DNA of 64,000 nt from Phytomonas francai (lineage: Eukaryota; Euglenozoa; Kinetoplastea; Trypanosomatida; Trypanosomatidae), in contig MJCC01000004.1 of NCBI GenBank assembly GCA_001766655.1, positions 439,006 through 503,005 on the forward strand, written 5' to 3'. Positions 58,148-64,000 of the stretch are shown one piece after another. The translations under genes were made by a program, and so were the position numbers. The notes under the pieces are model-generated. The model saw only the letters and a list, made by a program, of their open reading frames with translations. It did not search any database and was not told the DNA's origin. Within the stretch, counting starts at the first letter, position 1. Each line of letters begins with the position of its first letter.

Positions 58148-59281
58148 TTAACACCACGGTTTCTCATCAGTATCGCGTCTAGCATACAAAAGGTTTATCT
58201 GCCGCTGCAACCGCTCCTCGCATTCCTCTCGAACCTCATCAAACCATGGGTGCTGCAATGCTACCTCAGCAGTAATGCGTGACTCTGGTTTGTACCGTAG
58301 CATTGCCTCTAAAATATCAATCCCCTCGGGCTCAAGTACAGGAATCAGTGATCCCAGGGATTGCGGTGCCCATTTGGGGAATTGTGAATTGTAATTCGAT
58401 AGCAACGAGACACCAGGCCAGAGCTCCTCATTGGGGGTTCCCATGATCTCAAATATTCTAATAAGCTGAGTGAACTCGTTCTCCCCGATAAAAAGAGGCC
58501 TTCCTAATGCTAATTCACCAAGAACGCAGCCCATAGACCACATGTCAACAGCAGGCAAGTAATGCGTCTCACCAAGCAATATCTCGGGCGCGCGGTATAG
58601 AAGCGTCATGACGTCGTGAGTGTATGTCTGTAAGGGCATAGAAAACGGTCGGCCGAGACCCAAATCGGCCACCTTCACAATCTTTTCGTCCTTGCTAACT
58701 AAAATGTTGTTGAGCTTGATGTCGCGGTGCACGATGCGACGACTGTGACAGGCGTGCAGGCCCGAGAGCAACTGGTACATGATGTCCTTCAGCTTGGGTC
58801 CCATGAGAGGCGTCACGCGCTGGTCCAACATACTCTTGAGGTCCTTCTCAAGGTACTCAAAGACCAGGAGTAGCTTGGAGTCCTCTGTGAGAATATCGAG
58901 GAGTTGGACAACGTTGGGGTGGTGCAGCTCGAGCAGCAACGACACTTCTCGAATTGCAGAGGCAGGAACACCTTCGTCCTTGGAGCTCCATGAAATGACC
59001 TTGATTGCAACAAATTTTTTCTCAACGAGGTCTTCACACTTATACACCTTGCCGTAGCTGCCTTCCCCCACTTTTTCATGCCGAAGATACCGCTGAAGAC
59101 CTTTTTTTACCGGTGCGGCAGTACCTACCTGCGTCTGCGAGACTTGACATGAGGAACCTGGCTGTGGAAAGTTATTTTGATGGTGCTGAGCGCACATTGA
59201 AAGGGCATCCATAGATCTTTTTCCCGTGCGCTGCATGACTATTTTTTGTTGCAAAATTTTTTGTACGCTAGATGATTTCAA
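58148..59281 (-). CDS. Cyclin-dependent-type (CRK) protein kinase
   Basis: 377 residues; kinase domain about 65-358. Visible: glycine loop GEGSYG at 72-77, the ATP-anchoring Lys94 (VAIK), a PASAIRE helix at 106-112 in place of PSTAIRE, catalytic HRDIKLNN at 185-192 (Asp187), metal-binding DLG at 206-208 in place of DFG, T-loop with TYTHD (candidate activating Thr221) and YRAPE near 229-233, then the CDK-typical DMWSMGC. The DLGLGR sequence resembles plant B-type CDKs. All catalytic residues are intact, so it should be active when bound to a cyclin. The N-terminal 60 residues are a Gln/Ser-rich extension; the Met at residue 16 is an alternative start. In kinetoplastids this corresponds to a CDC2-related kinase (CRK), but which one cannot be said. 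A pyrimidine tract plus AG lies upstream. Confidence 0.92.
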   Translation of the reverse strand: MKSSSVQKILQQKIVMQRTGKRSMDALSMCAQHHQNNFPQPGSSCQVSQTQVGTAAPVKKGLQRYLRHEKVGEGSYGKVYKCEDLVEKKFVAIKVISWSSKDEGVPASAIREVSLLLELHHPNVVQLLDILTEDSKLLLVFEYLEKDLKSMLDQRVTPLMGPKLKDIMYQLLSGLHACHSRRIVHRDIKLNNILVSKDEKIVKVADLGLGRPFSMPLQTYTHDVMTLLYRAPEILLGETHYLPAVDMWSMGCVLGELALGRPLFIGENEFTQLIRIFEIMGTPNEELWPGVSLLSNYNSQFPKWAPQSLGSLIPVLEPEGIDILEAMLRYKPESRITAEVALQHPWFDEVREECEERLQRQINLLYARRDTDEKPWC

Positions 59282-59887
59282 TATGAATGGTCTGTGATCA
59301 AAACAAATAAGGGTTTAGTTGCTCTAAAGACAAGTTGACGGAACACTAATGAAGGAAAACGCAAAATATAACATGTCTACCTGAATCGTTATGTCGCTAA
59401 CGATGAATATAATAGCTTTATCCCCTCTTCTATAGCTCTATGACTGATAATTTTCTTTGGAGGTGAGGTAAGGTTGTAAAGCAATTTCCAACTAGCAAGT
59501 GTCAAAAGAAAGCTACACTGTTATGTACAATGGCAGCAACTTGGTGCGGAAAACTTTGACCTTATCAACAAAGATGTATATTCACTTCGTTATTTATTGA
59601 AGGCAACTAAAGCACCAGAAGAGTCCTCGATCAAATGCACAGAAATAACAATAATAATCAAAACTGAGGGTAAAATATGAGACTTTTTAACTCTCTGGCC
59701 GACGAAAACTGGCTACTAAAAAGGGAATTCACATCCGTTTTTATGTGGTATAGGATGGCTTTTCATTTTCCATAACCTTACGAATATGCGCACATGCTGA
59801 TCGGAAAGAAAAGTGTACCTTCGATACACACAACTGTCAGAAGTCGTTCGCAACATAACAAACAACCCATTTTTATGCCAATGCAAA
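59282..59887. other. Intergenic spacer
   Basis: AT-rich spacer of about 600 bases containing the CDK acceptor tract; no gene-like content. Confidence 0.6.
59346..59368 (-). promoter_or_regulatory. Probable trans-splice acceptor tract for the CDK mRNA
   Basis: Minus strand: a T-rich pyrimidine tract (about 59368-59351) followed by CATTAG with AG at 59347-59346, about 65 bases before the ATG. Confidence 0.6.
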
Positions 59888-60190
59888 TTAACAAGACGCA
59901 TTGAGGGCTATGCGTTTGATTTGTTCACCGCGCACAAACCTTATAGAAGATTCAGAAACCGTAGCGACGTGAATGCCTTCAGAATGCTTTGAAACTTTAT
60001 CACCGCTATTGTTATAAATGCTATTATCTGAGTCATCCTTTTGTACACAGTTCCAATATCGAAGAAAAATATTATTAAAATCATCCACACAAATTAATTC
60101 ACCGCTGATAACATCTCCGTTGACAGTGTAGACCTTGACACACTTGTGAAGATTTTCTACGAGGAAAGTAAAAGGATCTGTCATGGACAT
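59888..60190 (-). CDS. LSm/Sm-like RNA-binding protein
   Basis: 100 residues from the Met at 60190 (or 98 from the Met at 60184). The Sm1 motif is clear at about 14-46: VYTVNGDVISGELICVDD followed by FNNIFL, with the invariant Gly, Asp and Asn in place. The Sm2 motif is RFVRGEQIKRI at 84-94, with the conserved Arg-Gly. Sm/LSm proteins form hexa- or heptameric rings on U snRNAs or decaying mRNAs. Between Sm1 and Sm2 there is a polar, Asn/Ser/Asp-rich insert of about 25 residues, longer than in most LSm proteins. The start DPFTFLVENL is reminiscent of several LSm subunits but does not single one out, so no symbol is given. The pyrimidine tract and AG at 60222-60264 rule out the longer upstream frame. 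Confidence 0.85.
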   Translation of the reverse strand: MSMTDPFTFLVENLHKCVKVYTVNGDVISGELICVDDFNNIFLRYWNCVQKDDSDNSIYNNSGDKVSKHSEGIHVATVSESSIRFVRGEQIKRIALNASC

Positions 60191-60754
60191 ATATATTCCT
60201 TCCCCTTGTTTGTATATGAGTCTTTGAAACGTGAGGCCGGACACGAAAAAAAATCAAAAAAAATTATTACAATATGTGAAGCATGAAGAAAGTAGGCAAG
60301 AATTACTGCCACACTCTCCATTCCCCTTGGCTCTATTTTTTCGCTATCGAGTAGCGTTGATGCACAGTCACTACTACACACAATATTATTACTTACTTCT
60401 GTACGCCGCAAATGTTTTGCACACGAGAGGACTAAACTCTCAAAATTTTAGAGTTGATTAATTCTTATATTTCTTCATTTTATTCCCACAACACAATCAC
60501 ATCAAGGACAAAGAAATATACGAATGCATTTGTCTGTTCATCGATTAAATACATTAAATATCCAATATTTCCCGTTAGTATGAATCTACAGGTTGGAACT
60601 TTTCTAGGCAATGAATCTGGAAAGCAACATGCTTCTACTTTTCTGCCAGTTCTGAGTGCTGACATTCTCATAAGTTGCATGCTGTGGCACCAGAGGTATT
60701 CCTTCATTTGTACTATGTTACCGGATTTACCTTTTGCTTATAAAAATGGAAAAC
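60191..60754. other. Intergenic spacer
   Basis: AT-rich spacer of about 560 bases between the right-edge gene stop and the LSm start. No gene-like content besides the acceptor tract. Confidence 0.6.
60222..60264 (-). promoter_or_regulatory. Probable trans-splice acceptor tract for the LSm mRNA
   Basis: Minus strand: two T runs (about 60264-60245) and then the first AG at 60223-60222, about 32 bases before the ATG at 60190. Confidence 0.6.
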
Positions 60755-63700
60755 TTAAGAGATCAGCTTAGATATCCACGTCACAGTGTCCATCACCATG
60801 TCATCCATAATGTTCTCCAAGCAATGATCTAAGACTAATTGCGATACACCTGAACGCTGAGCATCTATAAATGACACATTAGCGTAAGCCCCACCACCCC
60901 TTCTCACTCCTGGTTCATTAAAATCGCCTGTGCTTAGGTGCACATTAGCGTGTAGACCTCTTAAAGTATTCCTCAGGTTATCCCTACTCGTGTCATTCTC
61001 AAAATTGAAATGATTAAACAGGCTGACACGTTCACTCGGCAGCGCGGAAAGCGGGAGATGCACTCTGGTATCCGGACTGCACTTCATATCACCTTGTGTA
61101 AGAACTGCCTCCACTGTTGTAGACGCCACGCTGTCACTAACTCCGATTCCTGGTATCAGAGCTGGAGAGCCTAACGAGCCTTGAGCTGAAACTGCCGATG
61201 GAAAAAAAGAACTCTCACTAACTTGATTGGCTATTGTATCCTTTTCTAGCGTCCCGAACTTGTCTGATGAGGCATCATCCACGTCCTGGATTTCTCCTAA
61301 TTCTGTCCGATTGGGTCTACCATATCCCAAAGCCCGAGCTTGCTCCATATAGAAGAAGAAGAGCAGTTCCACATCGAGCGTGGAAAGGTGAGATGGTAAA
61401 AATAGTTCATGCAAACTCACGGCTCTGAAGCAATCCAATTCCGCGGCGTTCTCGGTAGCAAAACGGTTCGAGTACAGCATGTTATGGGCACGACCCTTCA
61501 AGACCATCATTCCAATGTTGCGAATCAAATCACGCGCAAGGCGCTCCGTAATGGCGTCAGCTGCGGCATCCCATTCAAGCGGCAATGTGCATAAAATCGA
61601 GTTGGGCCTGGACCCCTCTTTCGCTTCCGTATTACATTTATCGCTTGGGCCACTCTCATACCCTCTCGACAACTCAATAGGCCTTGAGCCACTCAAAAAC
61701 GAAGAGTCTGGAGCGTGGATAACGTTTTGCAGGGCAAGCGATACTCCTTTTTTCATAATATGCTGTACCTGATCGCATCTCAGATGTTGTATCAATGCCG
61801 AGGCAGGGGTTCTGGTCATATCTTCGGTGGAATTCGCTGTGTCGCCGTCGCGCTTGAACTCATACGAAAAGGATCCTAAGTACGCCGTTTCGAGATCCTT
61901 TACAAACTGGTGCTCATCGCCCGCGAAGTATAAAACCACCGCACGCGCAGCCGCCGAATCGTCAAGTTGAGGGTGTTCATCACCTTTCCCCGCAGATGAT
62001 AGAGATGTGTGTGTGTGGCGTGTGATGGGGTCGTGCGGCACTATCGAGGGTTTGACTTCGCCTAATGATATGAAATTCTGAAAAGCCAAACCCAAATACT
62101 CATCCAGAAGGAGATTCGAGAAGAACGCCAACGCTGTAGGTGTTGCAGTGACTCCCGATGCTTGCCCCTTCATGGGGAGGTCAAATTCAGCTGTCGCTTG
62201 AACTGGGAACTGTGCCATTGTGTTATCATTGCACTCAATTACCGAATTCGTTTGCATAGATAGTGATACAGGTGTCGAATCTATCGAAACCCCTTCATCG
62301 GCTGAGTAAACAAAGGATTGGACATTTTTATCAACTTTATTGGTGTTTTCTGATTGACACATATTCAGAGGTTTGATTGAAATGGATTGTGCTAACCCAT
62401 CCCGAAGAAAACTAACAAAGAGATTATCACAGGCACGCAGGATTATGGGGGTGATGCTCTGCACCCCAGCCAATTCTTTGGAATTCGTTGTCTCCTCTCT
62501 TGAGGGCGCTATACTCGCAATATTGTTATCTAATGCACTGTCAGCAGCGCTCACAGTACGATTTTCCACAATATCGTCAAGGCACAAAAGTTCTGTGACG
62601 CCATTAAGTGATGCACCAAGCGTTTCAATGGCATCCCTATTCCTTACTAACGGGACCTCCATACGCCTTATCGCATCATCATCGGCGTGAGACTCGGACG
62701 GATCTACCGGGCAGACTTCCCTACCCTCGTTATTAGGGCAGAAACGAGAATATGGCACAAACGAAGTTAACTCTGAGTTAGAGGAAGCAACCTTTTCATC
62801 TGCCATTATGTTGTCCGCCTCGGTACTCTGCCCTTCCTTCGCTTTTTGAGAATCAAGCTTACTATTGTAAACATAAGCCACGCTTTCTGTATCTATCCTT
62901 TCAGAGAAATTAAACTTCGTCGTCGCCTCTAAGATACAGTTACTTAGCAGCGCATTCACGAAGGGTTCAATCGTGGTTTTCATTAAGCTGTACTTGGATG
63001 GGTTTGTCTTCCGTCTCTCCACTACGTTACTACAATCAAATAAAACCTTTTCTTCTACTCGATACTGCTTGGTGTATTTTCCAGCTCCAGTTTCGACTGA
63101 GGAAGTTGTAGCACCTTCGTACCCTGCATCAATCTCTGTCCGTCCTTCTTTGCTTTCAGATTTAATGTCTCCATGCGGATACTCATCATCCGACTGATGA
63201 AAAAGGCTTAGTGCTCCCTGTGTTTGTTTGGCAGGGCACACGACTTCAGCAGGGCTTGCATCTAAACTCCACTCTATGTGTGCTTCCTCTGCTTTGCTTA
63301 ATCCCAGATCATCCATTTCCACCGTTTTCACGTGAGCTACAATCTCCTGTGTTACTTCAGTTTCAATGAAGTGCGTAGCCGCATGAGTGACACACGAAAT
63401 CACCATCTGTTCACTAAAATGGTGAAGTGTCTCAAGGTGTTCACTTTTACTCTGCCCCAATAACTCACTTTTAACAATAACAGATGAGGAATGCATATCT
63501 GTTTTGCTTGTTTCAGGCCCATCTAGTAATTTTGCTACGCCAGGAAGTGTTTCTGTGGGTAAGATTGCACGGGGTATGGATGACGACACTATCGGCAGGG
63601 AATTTCCCCCTACTTCCCTAGCCCTCTCAACAACCAACGAAGAAATAGACGCAGAAGTGACCGCATGTTCGTTAGGCTTATCAGCCTCCTCAACAAATGC

Positions 63701-64000
63701 AGTCGCTACGACAAAGCGACAATCATCATCATGCATTGTTGGTGGCCGTTTAATTGGGTAATCTCGAAAAGGATGAGCACAAGCAAGCGCTTTCATTGCT
63801 GCTTCAGAAATCATTTCATCTAAAACCCCGTTGCAGAGATCAATGACGCGTAAACAAGAGGTTTCTCGCTTAATGACTGCTCTTTGACAAACTGCATACT
63901 TCAGAATTTCCTGATGATAGGCTTCTTCCTCTGCAGCCTTGAGTCGTGCTTCTTCCTCTGCAGCCTTGAGTCGTGCTTCTTCTGCAGCCTTGAGTCGTGC
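60755..64000 (-). CDS. Unknown large protein, N-terminus outside window
   Basis: At least 1081 residues; the frame is open from the right edge to a stop at 60757-60755, so the start lies beyond 64000 and the Met at 63814 is internal. The visible N-terminal end carries a nine-residue repeat, ARLKAAEEE, in about three copies, typical of Ala/Glu-rich coiled coils of kinetoplastid cytoskeletal proteins. Then comes a helical stretch (EILKYAVCQRAVIKRETS). Most of the rest is acidic, Ser/Glu/Asp-rich, with isolated ordered-looking helices such as ALIQHLRCDQVQHIMKKG, ERLARDLIRNIGMMV and VELLFFFYMEQARALG in the C-terminal 400 residues. No domain, membrane segment or catalytic motif is recognised. A structural or cytoskeletal role is a guess based on the repeat. 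Confidence 0.85.
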   Translation of the reverse strand, partial: ARLKAAEEARLKAAEEEARLKAAEEEAYHQEILKYAVCQRAVIKRETSCLRVIDLCNGVLDEMISEAAMKALACAHPFRDYPIKRPPTMHDDDCRFVVATAFVEEADKPNEHAVTSASISSLVVERAREVGGNSLPIVSSSIPRAILPTETLPGVAKLLDGPETSKTDMHSSSVIVKSELLGQSKSEHLETLHHFSEQMVISCVTHAATHFIETEVTQEIVAHVKTVEMDDLGLSKAEEAHIEWSLDASPAEVVCPAKQTQGALSLFHQSDDEYPHGDIKSESKEGRTEIDAGYEGATTSSVETGAGKYTKQYRVEEKVLFDCSNVVERRKTNPSKYSLMKTTIEPFVNALLSNCILEATTKFNFSERIDTESVAYVYNSKLDSQKAKEGQSTEADNIMADEKVASSNSELTSFVPYSRFCPNNEGREVCPVDPSESHADDDAIRRMEVPLVRNRDAIETLGASLNGVTELLCLDDIVENRTVSAADSALDNNIASIAPSREETTNSKELAGVQSITPIILRACDNLFVSFLRDGLAQSISIKPLNMCQSENTNKVDKNVQSFVYSADEGVSIDSTPVSLSMQTNSVIECNDNTMAQFPVQATAEFDLPMKGQASGVTATPTALAFFSNLLLDEYLGLAFQNFISLGEVKPSIVPHDPITRHTHTSLSSAGKGDEHPQLDDSAAARAVVLYFAGDEHQFVKDLETAYLGSFSYEFKRDGDTANSTEDMTRTPASALIQHLRCDQVQHIMKKGVSLALQNVIHAPDSSFLSGSRPIELSRGYESGPSDKCNTEAKEGSRPNSILCTLPLEWDAAADAITERLARDLIRNIGMMVLKGRAHNMLYSNRFATENAAELDCFRAVSLHELFLPSHLSTLDVELLFFFYMEQARALGYGRPNRTELGEIQDVDDASSDKFGTLEKDTIANQVSESSFFPSAVSAQGSLGSPALIPGIGVSDSVASTTVEAVLTQGDMKCSPDTRVHLPLSALPSERVSLFNHFNFENDTSRDNLRNTLRGLHANVHLSTGDFNEPGVRRGGGAYANVSFIDAQRSGVSQLVLDHCLENIMDDMVMDTVTWISKLIS
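63921..64000 (-). repeat. 27-base tandem coding repeat at right edge
   Basis: Two identical 27-base units (63921-63947 and 63948-63974) followed by a 24-base unit lacking one codon (63975-63998) and the start of another. On the minus strand each encodes ARLKAAEE(E). The array runs off the window, so its copy number is unknown. Confidence 0.92.

Noticed and set aside
1..64000. CRISPR array, insertion sequence or phage
   Set aside because: No regularly spaced repeats, transposase or phage protein was seen; the organism is eukaryotic.

Overview
The window reads as nuclear DNA of a kinetoplastid protist, probably a trypanosomatid. All of the roughly 18 protein-coding genes lie on the minus strand. 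None shows an intron. They are separated by AT-rich spacers of about 0.3-2.6 kb, and several starts are preceded (on the minus strand) by a polypyrimidine tract followed by an AG, as expected for trans-splicing of a polycistronic transcript. Two flagellum-associated families (KIF6-type kinesin, PGPG-Y/STPGR repeat proteins) fit a flagellate. The sequence does not let me name the genus. No strand switch, rRNA, convincing tRNA, CRISPR array or intact mobile element was seen.

Transcription order runs from high to low coordinates. (1) 60755-64000: large unknown protein, N-terminus outside the window, with an Ala/Glu/Arg/Lys repeat at the right edge. (2) 59888-60190 LSm-like protein. (3) 58148-59281 cyclin-dependent-type kinase. 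(4) 56199-57350 VAP/MSP-domain tail-anchored protein. (5) 53995-55391 a GC-rich gene broken by several frame changes. (6) 52065-53234 protein with features of an FMN split barrel. (7) 49264-51513 multi-pass membrane protein, next to a 5-N assembly gap. (8) 45337-48297 PRP28-type DEAD-box helicase. (9) 42263-44917 COG4 of the Golgi tethering complex. (10) 38620-41775 U2SURP/SR140-like splicing protein. (11) 35001-38219 kinesin-9 (KIF6 type). (12) 29249-34405 ankyrin-repeat protein. (13) 27883-28935 nitroreductase. (14) 22378-27150 unknown disordered protein. (15) 16679-19732 and 11945-16501, two STPGR-repeat reading frames that share one frame and are divided by a single TAA. (16) 6326-11383 unknown disordered protein. 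(17) 2900-5494 large cyclin. (18) 1-1000 an unknown gene whose 3' end lies outside the window.

The genes are not an operon in the bacterial sense. They are housekeeping and flagellar functions sharing a directional cluster. Three are RNA-processing genes (PRP28, U2SURP-like, LSm), two are cell-cycle regulators (cyclin, CDK), two act in membrane traffic or contact (COG4, VAP), and three or four are likely cytoskeletal or axonemal.

The most notable observations are the STPGR gene interrupted by one in-frame stop with the repeat continuing straight through it, and the GC-rich gene at 54-55.4 kb whose coding frame hops repeatedly, often near G/C homopolymers. Either could be mutation, sequencing error or something mechanistic.
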